Shown: positions 24,771 through 37,099 of the stretch, one piece after another
How positions within the stretch are numbered: the stretch's first letter is position 1
Layout of the letters: each line of letters starts with the position of its first letter
Assembly (NCBI GenBank): GCA_964017045.1
Contig: OZ024809.1
Coordinates: 25,667,618 to 25,731,617 of the forward strand
Reading direction: 5' to 3'
Source of the DNA: Omphiscola glabra
Taxonomy: Eukaryota; Mollusca; Gastropoda; Lymnaeidae
DNA: 64,000 bases
Made by a program: the position numbers and the translations under genes
The notes under the pieces: model-generated
What the model was told of the DNA's origin: nothing
Database searches by the model: none
The model's input: only the letters and a program-made list of their open reading frames with translations

Positions 24771-27080
24771 GTATATCCATTAAATAATTTCAGCCGATAC
24801 ATTATTTTGTGGCAAACATATTAACATTATTGTATCCCTCTGCTAAAATATGAGTGCTACAATTACATTGTGGTAAGAAAACTGTAATAATGAAGAAAAA
24901 CAATATAAAATATTTTTTAAATAATGACAACCCAGCTTACAGTTTCTTAGAATACACTTTTAAATTATGAATTTTAAACAGGATTTTTCCGAAACATAAA
25001 TTTATAGCAGTTGAATATTTCTTTGATAAAAATTATACCATTCAGCTGTTTCTAAAAAACACACTTTATTACAGGTTCCACCAAAAATAAAATCCAGAAG
25101 TTGTCAAATCAATACAATACTAATATTCCCATTTTCCAATAAAATTATAATTTGAAACATTCCAGGGGGTTTCCGCATTTGCACCAGTTTGGTTTTCAGC
25201 TAATGGAACTATTTTACGGTGCTCTTTTCAATTAATGAATTTTGGGGGTACCTTTTTTCACAAGATAGCTGTATTGCATATCAAATTAAAGGAAATTGAA
25301 CAAAGAATAATAATATGTAAAAGATAAAACAATTAGACAATAACAGTTTAAAATTTATTGTTAATATTCTGAGACAATATTATGGTGTTTTTTTTAATGC
25401 GCACCAAATCTGAAATTATCAGATCACTATATTGTCTATGTAGCTGGTATCCTATTCTGCTTCAATCATCAGAAAGTACATCCATTTTTTATCAGAATGC
25501 ATTTTACTTTTTGAAAATATTCCATTTAGTGACAGAGTTACACACATTTTTGTAACGTTAATGTCAACCCAAGAAAACAGTTTGTTTGCAAATGTATATA
25601 TACACTACACAAATGTCAAACACATTATTTACAAAATATTTAACTTTGGTACAAATTTTTTTTCGGTGTGGTCCTTCCTGAAGCAAACCTTTATACACTG
25701 ATGAGGCCTTGCTGTGCATCTGATGCACACATAGCAGCCGCGTTAGGTTATTTTGCACACTGTCAATCATGCCCGTCATAGTCAACCAGGTCTATGTGCT
25801 TATTTTCACTGAGATGCTAGTCTGCACTGTTGATGGACTTTTCCTACTTCTCTTTGTAGGAACAGGAGTATTATTAGCTGAATCCTCACTGACACTGTCG
25901 CCTTCGTAAAAAGTGGTTTGGAAAAAATTCATAACTTTTGAACCACTTGGGCTAGAAAGTTGATCTTGATGTTCTTGTAATCCATTCTCTAGGCTCTATA
26001 CAGCTGTGGTATTTTTATATTTTTTAAAATGTTTTGAAATTTTAACAAATAGTGCAGACTGTCAGGACTATTACTATCATCATTATATTTCCATTTGGCA
26101 TTTACCGACCCATCAGAAAGCTAAAAATCATCACTGGCATCAGATTCAAATAATTCATGGTTATTGTTTCAGCGTCAATAATTCTCAATACAAGCCCTTT
26201 TGTTTGGTCTAGCAACAGCTGATGTGTTTGGAGTAGGTGTGGCCATTGTTTTGTTTACAATAATTTCAATACAAATCTAAAAAAGGGTCGCAATTATATG
26301 AAAAAAATATATGTAAACAAACACTACTTCTAACAGAAAGGAAGTAGGCTCAGTAAGTAGGCGTAGGAAAAGTTATAGTTCATTTAAGAACATGAAAAAT
26401 TGGATTTATTGCCGTAGCCAACTAAATAAACTACAGAAATTTAGTCGATGATATATCATCTTCGCTTGGCACAGACGCGACCAATCACTTGGACGAATGT
26501 TCCCCACGGAAAGAGTTAATATTATTATTAAATATCAATAGTAACAATCCTAGAATAAATAAAAGGGAGATAATCCTACACCAAAAGTCAAAGTGGCGGA
26601 TTTGGCGGATTGAACCAACATTCAGATCATCAAGTCAAAGTCAAGTGATTGTTGATCTGATTGAATGATTGATGAAAATGTAGTAAGTGATTCTTAGACT
26701 TAGTGATTCTGATTCATAATTATATTATTATTATTATATATAATATTTGTTTCATGAATGGGATCAGTATGTAAATTATAAAGTCAAAGTCAATGACAAT
26801 GCATTTATTAATCATTAGCTACATTCACATAGTCATACTAAATAATATAGTAGTATAGTATACTAAAGTCTTTATAGTCGTACTCGTACTCATGTCCATG
26901 TTGACAATGTTGTCTACTCATTTAGACTTAAAAGATGTCGATGATGAATCAATCAATGAGTATATTTCATTTAATAGTTAATGTGTGAATAGCGATTCCT
27001 CTTACATTTATTTGTGGTTAAAACTTATTGAAACACATAAAAAAACAAAAGCTACATTTTTATCAATGCCACAATCTTAC
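24771..27080. other. AT-rich DNA, no confirmed gene
   Basis: I see no conserved coding segment. Near 26460-26519 the sequence CCCCACGGAAAGAGTTAA resembles a piggyBac-type end with a TTAA site, but I found no partner end. A hAT-like terminus CAGTGGTTCTCAGCC occurs just outside at 27197. Confidence 0.5.
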
Positions 27081-27180
27081 TTTTTGGGCGTTCAATTTGG
27101 TTTGTCCACGTAAGCTTTATAGATTCCGGTAGAAAAAAACGGCTATGGGGGCCGCCATAGAGCAGCTACGGAGAAAATGA
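27081..27180 (-). promoter_or_regulatory. UGGT: candidate UGGT 5'UTR exon and promoter-proximal sequence
   Basis: On the minus strand a donor AAAAA|GTAAGATTG ends at 27081. Spliced to the UGGT coding exon that starts with TG at 20899, it would create AAAAATGCGG, a start codon split by an intron in a good context. A GCCGCCAT core, the YY1-type element common at housekeeping first exons, lies at 27151-27158. The 5' boundary of the exon is not defined by the sequence and other donors are possible, so this is inference. Confidence 0.33.
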
Positions 27181-27948
27181 AGGAAGCTGTTTTTGACAGT
27201 GGTTCTCAGCCTAAATAAATTTTCGTCTTTTGAACTGGGGATTACAACAATTATTAATAATGTATTAGACAAACGGAAAGTAAATGTGTTTAGAAATATA
27301 TTTTTTCAGATATTCAATATTTAATTTAGATCAGTCTTTATGATTACATGAACATGAATGACCGGAGCATGGGTGACGGAGCATGGCTAGTTTCCCGGCC
27401 CCAGGTCTTTATCAAACACCACCGCCACCATTCCAATCCCCGTTTGTACAATGAACAATAAAAAAAATTGAAACAAATTCATAGCAACATTTTTTTTTGG
27501 TACAAAACAACACAAATTAAACATTTGATTTTTATAGGATGTGGCGGCCTCTGATTGGTCACGGTGCTATGTGGTATTCGGAAAAAGGAATAGGCTATAA
27601 TAATAATGTAATATGTATATTAATATTTAATATATTTTAAAAAAGTATAACTCAAAGACCTTTGGAAAAATAAAGAAATTTATAAGAACGCCTTGAGAAA
27701 CTTGTCTTACTCTTTGTTAGTAGGCCTATAAGTACTTATTTTAAAATTCATACCAGTGTTTCAAAAAATGACCACAATCGCCCCTTTTGGGATTATAGAG
27801 GCAGAGCTGTCGCTTGTCCCTGTACCCCCTGCTGCAGGGGGCCTCGGATGATTAAGTATTAAGGGACCCAAAGTTATGATGTGAGAAAAATTTAACAAAC
27901 AACTTTGATTGCAGGGAGGCACAAAACCGAAAAATGGCACTCCCCACC

Positions 27949-27952
<4 letters not shown>

Positions 27953-27987
<35 letters not shown>
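27953..27987. repeat. (CT)n microsatellite
   Basis: About 17 CT dinucleotides in a row. Confidence 0.95.
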
Positions 27988-27989
<2 letters not shown>

Positions 27990-28012
27990 AAAATCACGTG
28001 ACGGCTCTAGAT

Positions 28013-28147
28013 AGAGGGTCCATCTATAAATGTCACGCGTAAAAAAAAAAAGGGGTAGTGTAAGATGGGATTATAATTTTTGTGACTACTTGTGACGAAA
28101 GGGGAAAAAAGGGAGGTGGGTTTAAGCAACGTGACGTCACATTTAAA
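28013..28147. mobile_element. possible MITE of the CCATAAA...GTGACGT family
   Basis: The left side GGGTCCATCTATAAATGTCACG and right side ACGTGACGTCACATTTA are imperfect inverted repeats around a GGGG/GTGACGA interior. The layout matches the better preserved element at 40902-41290. Confidence 0.4.
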
Positions 28148-28489
28148 AAGTGAAATATATATATATATTTAAAAATATATTGCACCGATCAACACTAAAT
28201 TACAGACATTATCAGCATTATTCTCTTATAACACTAATGCAACTAGTTTATTTTTAAATTACGATAACTCAAGTATGTGGTCTGTGTAACAACCAACCTG
28301 TCTTCCACATTCCTTTTATACCCCCGTCACATGATCCCTCAGTCTAGTTTTCCAACCAATATTCACACATTTAAGCTTTAAAATTGATGAAAAGAACTCA
28401 CTACTTCCCGTCATGCAGCATGACAACAGCACAGGACAATCAGGTCACAAAGTTCAATCAATACACACAACAATAATCGTCAGTCATAC

Positions 28490-28615
28490 ATAGTGGCACT
28501 GTCAGTCATACACACTGCCACTGTCAGTCATACCATACTGCCACTGTCAGTCATACCATACTGTCAATGTCAGTCATACATACTGTCACTGTCAGTCATG
28601 CATACTGTCACAACA
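28490..28615. repeat. 21-bp tandem repeat, about 6 copies
   Basis: Diverged units of the type CACTGTCAGTCATACATACTG repeat in a non-coding stretch. Confidence 0.85.
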
Positions 28616-28790
28616 CTTGATACTACTCATATAAACTTTCTAAATAATTGCATTCGAAAACGCCTTATGCCAAAAGTTTTTAACACCCCTTTTTTATCAT
28701 GCTGCTGGCAGATTTCATTCGTTGGATAAATATGAACTTTCCGCCATTGGAGAGAAGTGTGCTTTCGGTCGCATGAGGATTGTCTTAAAC

Positions 28791-29003
28791 CAGAGGCGTA
28801 GCGTAGGGGGGGGGGGGCATGGGGGTACAGATGTACCCGGGCGCCAGCTAGTTAGAGGCGCCAAAATGTGCTTTGGTATTATTTTATTGATGAAAATAAT
28901 GGGTTTGAGAGTTGAAAAGAGGAAAAGAGGGCGCTTTAAAATGAATCTTGTCCCCGGGTGCGAATCTTGTCCCCGGGCGCCAAACACTCTAGCTACGCCA
29001 CTG
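28791..29003. mobile_element. hAT-type miniature element, 213 bp
   Basis: It starts CAGAGGCGTAGCGTAGG and ends CTAGCTACGCCACTG. A perfect 8-bp duplication TCTTAAAC lies at 28783-28790 and 29004-29011. The interior is G/C-rich with CCCCGGGCGCC motifs. It belongs to the same family as 54821-54994 and the element beginning at 36551. Confidence 0.88.
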
Positions 29004-29177
29004 TCTTAAACTCTCACCAGCGCTTCATTTCTCAAGTCAGTAACAATTAGGATTAAAACTTTGAAAGAACACGTTCGAAAGGAGACACAACATGCCCATT
29101 TGTTGTTCGGTCCCATTTGCCATTTGCCATTTGCTTAATTATTCGTGGACTCAATAGGGAGCGCTATATTATATCTA

Positions 29178-29515
29178 ACCTTATAACCCTAACCCTAATC
29201 CTAATAGTAGTATATGTCTCTACATATGCATCTCTATATGCATCTCTATATGTATATATCATTACATATATCCATATCTAACCCTAACCTTAACCCTAAG
29301 CCTAAGCCTAACCCTAATAGCAATATATGTCTTTACATATGCTTCTCTGTGTGTACCACTAAATGAATATAGCATTATATATCATATCCATATATCTAAC
29401 CCTAACAGTAATATATGTATCTATATGTGTATCGGTATAGGTGTATGTATCTGTATAGGTATCAGTCTATATCATTGTCTCTAACCCTAACCCTAACCCA
29501 AAACCTAACCTACCA
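29178..29515. repeat. interstitial telomere-like repeats
   Basis: Clusters of CCCTAA and variants (AACCCTAACCCTAATCCTAA, CCTAAG, CTTAAC) at about 29178-29204, 29281-29316, 29396-29408 and 29490-29515 are separated by TATATGTCTCTACATATG-type AT-rich spacers that are themselves repeated. The animal telomere hexamer is TTAGGG, so these are degenerate telomeric units inside a chromosome arm. Confidence 0.85.
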
Positions 29516-29814
29516 AGTTGTATGTGGTATATATGGTGTATATGGTGTTAACGGTTGATATTCTGTGGTAAGTTGTGGTGCTCACCGACATGGAGAATAA
29601 TGTAGACTGAAGTCATATACAACTCTCAACGCATTTTTTCCACAAATCTTGACGATGTCTACTTCTGAGGTTTTCACGATTTTCTTGTAACTTGCCGATA
29701 AGGTAGGAACATGATTTTGGTATTATTTGGAAGTACTTGTAGTACAGTACAATCGCCCTGGGAAGTTAGGCCAGGAGCTGGATTGAAAAAGATGGAAAAA
29801 AAGGGGGGAAAAAA

Positions 29815-31730
29815 AGAAATGTAAAAGTGAGGAGCGCCGCGGTCCACACTTCTTTCGTTTTTCCAAAGCCCGCCTCGACGGTGCCAATTTGACTGCACAT
29901 CGCGCCTAAACGGGCGGGGCCGACACCGAATCGGTAACCCTCGGATTTAAAAGAGCGCCCAATCGAATGGCGCAATCGGTTTTAGTCCAAAGTAACTGTT
30001 TGAACCGGTTTTCTCCGGTAAACCGGTTTTGATCTTTTCCGGTTATTTTTAACCGGCAGTGCCCGGAGTCGAGAGGATAGACGTGGACGGAGGAAAGCAT
30101 GCCTAGCCCAATGCAAACCCTTCAAGAAAAGGTATGGAAAAGTTGACGCAGCACTGTCTAAGCGGTGCTCATTTTCAAGTAAAAAAAAGAAATGCAAAGA
30201 AGTTGGGAATAAGAATATTTGTAATGTGAAAAAAAAAAAATTCACCCTTTTCTAGTACGTCCGCGCGGACACTACTTAGGACGCCTAAAAACAGAGACGA
30301 AACGAGGTCCACTGGGTACAAGTTCCGCCCCATGTTTGCATATTTCTTCGTCTCTATGATGAGGCGGCCGATGGATGTCCACTCCCTTACAGTAGGGTTG
30401 AGTTGCTGATCGCCCACCGAGCACCTGCCAAGGTGACGGGAAGGTGAACTCTTCCCTACAGCAACACCAGCAGCAGAGACTAGCTGGTGAGCAATGCACC
30501 AGCGGCACCAGCCCCCACCAGCCATTGCCAAACCAGCAGCAACATTGCCCAACCATGAGCAATGGCTGGTGTGCCTCACCAGCCATTGCCCTACCAGTAG
30601 CAACATTGCCCAACCAGCAGCAATGGCTGGTATGCCCAATCAAAAAACCTTCTACACAATGTATTGAAAAGTTGACGCAGCACTGTCTAAGCGGGGTGCA
30701 TTTTCGAGAGAAAAAAAGAAATGCAATGGTGACGAGCGCCGCGGTCTCCACTTCTTTCGTTTTCCAAAGCCCGCCTCGACGGTGCCAACTTGACTGCACA
30801 TCGCGCCTAAACCGTTCGCGGGACCGACACCGAATCGGCAACCCTCGGATTTAAAAGGGTGCCCAATCGAATGGCGCAATCGGCTTTAGTCCCAGGTAAC
30901 CGCTTGAACCGGTTTGCTCTGGTAAACCGGTTTTGATCTTTTTAGGTTATTTTTAAACGGCAGTGCCCGGAGTCGAGAGGATAGACGTGGACGGAGGAAA
31001 GCATGCCTAGCCCAATGCAAACCCTTCAAGACAATGTATGTAAAAGTTGACGCAGCACTGTCTAAGCGGGGTTCATTTTCCAGTAAAAAAAAAAGAAATG
31101 CCAAGAAGTGGGGACTAAGAATATTTGTAATGTGAAAAAAATAAAAATTCACCCTTTTTCTAGTAAGTCCGTGCGGACACTACTTAGGACGCCTAAAAAC
31201 AGAGACGAAACGAGGTCCACGGGTACAAGTTCCGCCCCATGTTTGCATATTTCTTCGTCTCTATGATGAGGCGGCCGATGGATGTCCACTCCCTTACAGT
31301 AGGGTTGAGTTGCTGATCGCCCGCCGAGCACCTGCGAAGGTGATGGAAAGGAGAACTCTTCCCTACAGCAACACCAGCGTTGCACCAGCGGCACCAGCCC
31401 TCACCAGCTATTGCACCCCCCCCCCCATCAGAAATGGCTAGCTTTTGAGCAATGCACCAGCGTCACCAGCCACCACCAGCCATTGCCCCACCAGCAGCAA
31501 TGGCTGACTGGTGAGCAATGCTCCAGCGGCACCAGCCAGCCCCACCAGCAGCAATGGCTGGCATGGCTGGGGTACTCAATCAGCAGTTATGGCTGGTATG
31601 TCCCAATCAAAAACCTTCAACACAAGGTATGAAAAAGTTGACGCAGCACTGTCTAATCTAAGCGGGGTTCATTTTCGTGGAAAAAAAGAGAAATGCTAAG
31701 AAGTTGGGACTTTGAAAATTGTTGAAACTT
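29815..31730. repeat. GC-rich block with two about 904-bp direct copies and a partial third
   Basis: A segment from GAGCGCCGCGGTC (29832 and 30734) through AACCGGTTTTGATC (30021 and 30925) to TTGACGCAGCACTGTCTAAG (30143 and 31047) repeats with an offset of 902-904 bp. The last motif also occurs at 30672 and, interrupted, at 31639. ACCAGCAGCAATGGCTGG-type short repeats fill 30460-30640 and 31370-31610. Base composition is clearly higher in G+C than the surroundings. No protein similarity is recognised in any frame, and the open frames are by-products. Identity unknown; a satellite or rDNA-spacer-like repeat is possible. Confidence 0.8.
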
Positions 31731-32820
31731 CGTGATCATCCGAATACATTTTAGTCGCGGTGAAAGATGGGGGTCCCTGCGGTCCGTCTCCGCTCGGTGC
31801 CGCTTAGGTGTAATCGGCGAGCGGCGAGGTGTCCACGGGTTTAAAAAAAATTAAAAAAAAGAAAGAAACGCAAAGAAGTTGGGAGTTGGAATATTTTAAG
31901 GGGGAACAAAAAGAAATGCGAAGGTGACTAGCGACAAACGGGCCTTTGCGTTTCCGTGCGTTCGACTCGCGATGAAGCGTAGAGCGACGTGGTGTCCGCT
32001 GGTCAGAAAAAGAAATGCAAAGAAGTTGGGACTTTGAATAGTTATGCGGGAAAGGGGGGGGGGGGGGACAAAAAAAAAAAAAAAAAGAAATGTAAAGTTG
32101 GTTTTTCAAAAGCGCACGCTCATCGCCAATCAAATTTTGGGACTTGTACTTCGCGATGCGGGCTTTATGTTTTATATTTCACGTATGGTCGATTGGATGT
32201 CGATGTCCCGACCATGGAGAGGAGACTTGGTGCGGCCAGTCCGTCAATCTTAATCTCAATCAATCAAGTGCGTGGGTCACCGGGCGGCATTTCACTCACT
32301 GCCGTTAAGAAATATTTTTTTGTTATTTTCTCGGGGGCAGAAGTCGAACCTGTTTTAAACTTCCACTCACTCCTGTGACTGATTTGACACACCTGGCACC
32401 AGGACTGTCCTCCGGTTCTTGGGCCCTTCTTCCTAATCGGAGATGTTGCACGTTTAGATGCGAGCAAATGTCCATGAAAAAAAAAAGAATGTATGAAGAA
32501 AATCATAAATATAGCCACATACAGCGGAGCGGCCTGGCCTGGCCTGGCTTTGGCGGAGATAGCTGCTCGTCTTGTTGCGAACAAATCTCCTGGTCCAAGG
32601 CTGAGTCTCAACAGATGGCAGTGAGGTGGCTGCTCTACTTATTACGACACCCCGACCGAGAACTAAGTCTTCTACAAATGATTAAACACCTCCACGGCGC
32701 ATGGTATGAATATCGGACAGGCCCCCGCCCGCACTGCTCGGCCGGGCGGCAAATACCCGCCGATGGTACTTGAATTTGCCTGATACAACGTATGGAACAC
32801 GAGACGTTGTGATACAATTT
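31731..32820. other. unclassified G/C-rich sequence continuing the repeat block
   Basis: The motif GAAATGCAAAGAAGTTGGGA, common in the preceding block, recurs here at about 31866 and 32012, with partial forms near 31914 and 32088, and is followed by poly-G and poly-A runs. From 32340 to 32800 the sequence is GC-rich without recognisable coding content. Confidence 0.5.
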
Positions 32821-34431
32821 AAATACTTGGAGAGAACATAGTACTACAGATTAGTGACAAAGCTAGGAATTTGTGGTATTCTCTCGCGCTGGATGAGTCT
32901 ACTGATCTCTCGCGTACGTCACAACTTCTCGTGTTTATGTGTGGTATCTATTAGGACTTTCACATAACGGAAGACTTGGCATCCGTTTACTGCATGCATG
33001 GAACAACAACTCGAAAAGACATTTTCGTGGAAGTGCAAAACTTTTTCACACTATAACCTTCAGTGGAATCAGCTTCGAGGTGTTCCAGTTAATGGAGGAA
33101 AAAACATGGCTGGAGTGAGGAAAACTCTGGTGGGGCAGATCAGGACTCATTTGGAAGATTTACTAATTCCGGGCGCTCTGTTGATACACTGCATCATACA
33201 TCAGCAAGTACTCTGTCGGAAAGACTTAGATGTTTATTGTGTACTGAAACCAGTCGTTTCTTCTATGAACTTCATTCGGGGCCATGCACTCAGTCACCGT
33301 CAGTTCCAGGCTTTTCTTGAAGACATTGATTCTGAATTCTGTGACTAGCCTTGTCACACAGCAGCGAGTTGGCTCAGCCTGTTTCTTTTTTGACAAGCTC
33401 CGAAGCAAAATATATTTTTTTCTCACTGAAAAAGATAGAGCTGTCAGATCCTACCTGGCTGTCAACCCTGTGATTTTTGGTCGACATCACACCCCACATG
33501 AATGACTGAACTTGAATCTTTAGGAAATGATAACCTCATCTGCATTGTCTACAGAATCATCAAAGGATTTCGGAGAAAGCTGTCATTGCCTGAAGCAGAA
33601 CTGGAAGGAGAAAACTTTTCTCATGTTCACTGTTTCAAAGAGTTTTGCGCTACAATCGACGAGGAGGTCAACCAAAATTTTCCTGAAAAAAATAGTCATT
33701 TGAAGAAGCACTTTTTGGAGAGATTTTCAAATCTTGACAGAATTGAGAGTGACAATCTTCTGTGACAAAATCTGTGTGATTGTATCCTTGATGATTTGCC
33801 AGTTGAACTACAGTTGGAGCTCATTGATTTGTTGAAAGAGAAGCGAAGGTAAGTAAAACTTGTTGAATTCGACTGCTGCTTACCTGATGTTGAGTTTCCG
33901 AAACTGAAGAAATTCGCTACTGGTATGACATCAGTGCTTGGAATAACTTTTGTCTGTGAGCAAACATTTTCAAAAATGAAGTATGTGAAGTCAACACATA
34001 TACGAGATTGACTGATGAAAATTTAAAAATATTACTCTTGATTGGATGTAACATTTCCAAACCAAACATTGATGATATCTTGAAAGCCAAACGTCAGTTT
34101 ACAAAATCTCACCAATCTTTTATGCGGCTTAGTTTGTGAGTTTCTGATTTGTGTGTAATAGTCCTGATATAACTATATTTTTGCTAACGTCGCCTTCTTT
34201 GATACATTTTTTAGTAAATAAATATGTTGGTTGCTTTGTTGTTTGCTTTTTTTGTACAATGCACGCCACTCACCCATGATTAACATGAAATACTAAACTT
34301 AGTTCTTCGTCTTTTTCCCTAGAACTTTCGGCGTGCAAGTATTGTACAGTATGATTATCCGACCCGCGCTCGTCATTTTGTCCGTTATCCGATCCGTCGT
34401 GAAAAAATGTTTGGTGACCCCTGGCATAGAC
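32821..34431 (+). pseudogene. degenerate hAT-superfamily transposase
   Basis: Broken plus-strand segments follow a Charlie/ZBED-like hAT transposase in order: SLALDESTD near 32.89 kb, NLQWNQLRGV and GGKNMAGVRK near 33.05-33.12 kb, VVSSMNFIRGHAL near 33.25 kb, FLTEKDRAV near 33.42 kb, NDNLICIVYRIIKGFRRKLS near 33.53 kb, then CEQTFSKMKYVKSTH and the dimerisation end near 33.96-34.13 kb. Frameshifts and stops interrupt it at several places, for example after EFCD at about 33348 and before QNLCD. GGTGACCCCTG near 34430 looks like its 3' terminal repeat. The BED zinc finger end and left terminus are not identified. It is an inactive copy. Confidence 0.85.
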
Positions 34432-34436
34432 TAAGA

Positions 34437-34660
34437 AGACTTTGCAGCAATGATGAGGATTTTGGGGGAGACAGACCATCGCCTTGGAGACTGGTTTTAG
34501 AGGACATCTGCACAACATCAATAAACAAAGCCTTTTGTCCAATTTCTAAACATTTCAATAACGCTAACCACAATGGAATATTAGGCATTGCATTTACTGG
34601 TATATTGCATGTAAGTATTAAACCTGAAGAATTTATATGGAAAAGAAATTAATAAAAGTT
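34437..34660 (+). mobile_element. Penelope-like element remnant, GIY-YIG endonuclease part
   Basis: The plus strand retains GETDHRLGDWF and, in a shifted frame, CPISKHFNNANHNGI followed by EEFIWKRN. These correspond to the end of a GIY-YIG nuclease domain of the kind fused to Penelope-like reverse transcriptases. The copy at 43385-43690 is clearer. Stops and frameshifts are present. Confidence 0.65.
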
Positions 34661-35700
34661 AGGGACTTGCGCCGATCATTTTCTTTTCTTTCATGTTTAG
34701 GTAGGATATATAACCCAACTAAACACGATTGTACCTTTTCACTTGCTGATCTGTAACATGATATACTTTGTTTTCTTCTATATACTTGAAATTGTATTTT
34801 TATAGGAATTTAATAGTATAATTAAATTGAATATCGTTAGTATCATTACCTTTGGTATCGTTTTCTTTGTTAATTGTAAGAACCACGTCTTAAAACAGGT
34901 TATATTTTCAAAATCATATAACGGTACGTAACACAGTAACAAATAAAAATGGGAGTAAATACAATTTTCTCAGTTTTCCCGCAGCCAAAAAAAAAAAAAA
35001 GGAAATAAAAGTGCGTGGTGGTGGGGGGGGGGGGGGGCGCTTTCACCTCTTGTTAAGAACCACTGTCATAAGGACATGTGTGAAGTTATACTAAATTCAT
35101 TTTAAATTATTTTTTTAGGGTTTGAATATGATAGTTGTGGACTGTGGAATTCATTATTGGGGAGGAGTGTGCAGAGGTTTGTGACATTATATTTGAGGCA
35201 AGGGGGGATAACTTTTTGTGACGGGTTGTAACGATTGAGAAGAAAAAAAGAGGGGAGGGGCCAAAACAGAAAAAAAATTTACTTGACGTCATTTATGAAA
35301 AGCTCCAGACGATAAAGCGAAATATAGACCTACCTAAGACAGTTTCAGACGTCATGTGTGCAATGCCCTTGAAATCACCCCCACCCCCACATTCTTTTTC
35401 ATGATTCAAGAAAGAATGTCATAAATCCATTTTTTTAAATAAAACGTACCAGGGCATGTGAAGGGGGAGAATGGAGATGACCAGGGTGCTAGCCTCAGAG
35501 TGGTGACTAAATCGTAAATAATCCGTATTATATATATATATATATTTATAGGGCATACGCATATATCATATATATTATTGATGAAACGGGGTTGGGGGTG
35601 GCATTTTCAGGCTGTGCTCCTGGTGCACGTTTTCCTCAGCATGGTCCAACTTGGGATGTTTACAAACTGCACCATAAAACAAACGTTGAGATTTACATTA
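34661..35700. other. non-coding DNA with MITE-like debris
   Basis: At 35041-35070 a hAT-like end TTAAGAACCACTG occurs without a partner. At 35110-35310 the sequence TTTGTGACATTAT through TTGACGTCATTTATG resembles the CCATAAA...GTGACGT MITE family. Poly-A and poly-G runs lie near 34990-35040. Confidence 0.45.
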
Positions 35701-35707
35701 GGCCTTA

Positions 35708-36010
35708 GAGCAGTGGTGACCAACACGCGGCCCGCGAAGAAATTCTATGTCCAGAAAAGACTAAGGAAAAGACTAAGGAAAAGACTAAAGAAAAGACTAC
35801 GGAAAAGACTAAGGGAAAGACTAAGGAAAAGACTAAGGAAAAGACTAAGGAAAAGACCAAGGAAAAGTCTAAGGAAAAGACTAAGTCTGTTTCATCAAAC
35901 TATTACTAGGCGTGTAGAGGACATTGGAAATCATATTGAAGAAAATTTGAAAAGTCGAGCACTCGAGTTTATAATTTATTCTCTAGCATTGGATGAAAGC
36001 ACAGATAGCT
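35708..36010 (+). pseudogene. second hAT transposase fragment with a 12-bp repeat
   Basis: The segment starts with the hAT-like terminus CAGTGGTGACCAACACG. A 12-bp unit AAAAGACTAAGG is repeated about 11 times at 35757-35885. After it the plus strand encodes TRRVEDIGNHIEENLKSRA and IIYSLALDESTDS, the same transposase region that opens the copy at 32.89 kb. The repeat apparently expanded within the coding part of a dead transposon. Confidence 0.7.
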
Positions 36011-36550
36011 TACGTTTTTTACCTTTTAAATTAAAATTATCATTTTTATTAGATTCATAACAACTAAAACCGCGGCATTTGAAGACCCGGATGTGGAAAA
36101 AAAGCTTATTCCAGCAGTTTTTGTCCAATGTTTTCTCATCATGACGTAATTTAAAAGTTCGATCGCCTCGTTGGACAGGTCACAGAAGGCCGATCGAAGG
36201 CAGCCATTGATTAGGCTTTTGAGGCCGGAAGAGAAGGCAGCCAAGGGGAAGCTGGGAAAATGGCACCAATTAGAGGAAGATTATGCACGAGGACATTAAT
36301 CTGGGTTGTGCTGGAAAAAGTAATGGGCTTATTGAATATGGAATGTTGTCTACCACATTTAGGAGGTCAATGGTTGGTTCCCAGATATAAGTTCGAGGCG
36401 AGAACTGTTAGAGTTTTTCTTAAAATAAGTCCACTCGACCACTTTTTTTTTTTTTTTTTTTTACACTCAATGGTACTACTTGTTTCCAGAGGAGCCCTGA
36501 CCCGACTAACAAAAGAATAATGGCATTCCCTCACAAAGACGAGATTTACT

Positions 36551-37099
36551 CAGTGGCGTAGCTTGGTTTCGTGGCACCCAGGGCGGCTCAAGCTATTTAA
36601 CTGGCCCCCCTTCCACGAACAATTTCTGCAGTTGGTCGAAAATGCCGCCCCTCAATACAAAGATAAATTGTTGCCACAGATGTCAAGTCAACAAAAATAA
36701 TATCATCGAAGCTGAATCGTGAGTCGAGGTCCATCAACTTGTTGTTTTTTTGGATTGACTCCTTCGAGAATTCTACGACTAAAATGCGTTCTTTTCAATA
36801 GAGTATAATCCTTAAAAATACAACATAAAAAAACAATAAAAATAACACCAAAAAATGCTTTTAAAAATTTAGCGAAAGCTGCCCGAATTGATCCACGTCA
36901 AACAATGTCTCTCTTGTTATGGCTAGTTTTAAACATACCCTGGTTATGGCTAGCTTTAAACATACCCTGATAACACTGGGAAAATTAATACATATACTTG
37001 ATATGAAATCTGTAAAAATAAGATAATAAGTGTTCTAAATTTGTTCCAAAATTAATTTCAAAGGGTGGGCGCCTCAATAAAATACTCTAGCTACCTCAC
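36551..37099. mobile_element. hAT-type element of the GTGGCGTAGC family
   Basis: It starts CAGTGGCGTAGCTTGG and ends CTCTAGCTACCTCACTG, a mutated form of the family end CTAGCTACGCCACTG seen at 28989-29003. The right end has been amplified into the adjoining 24-bp minisatellite, so the target duplication can no longer be recognised. Confidence 0.6.

Noticed and set aside
26460..26519. A piggyBac element end (TTAA next to CTCTTTCCGTGGGG on the minus strand)
   Set aside because: Only one end is visible, no transposase motif is recognised nearby and the partner terminus was not found.
30175..31394. Several overlapping open frames in the GC-rich block
   Set aside because: They occur in several frames of both strands at once, change between the two copies and match no family I recognise. 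High G+C content explains the shortage of stops.
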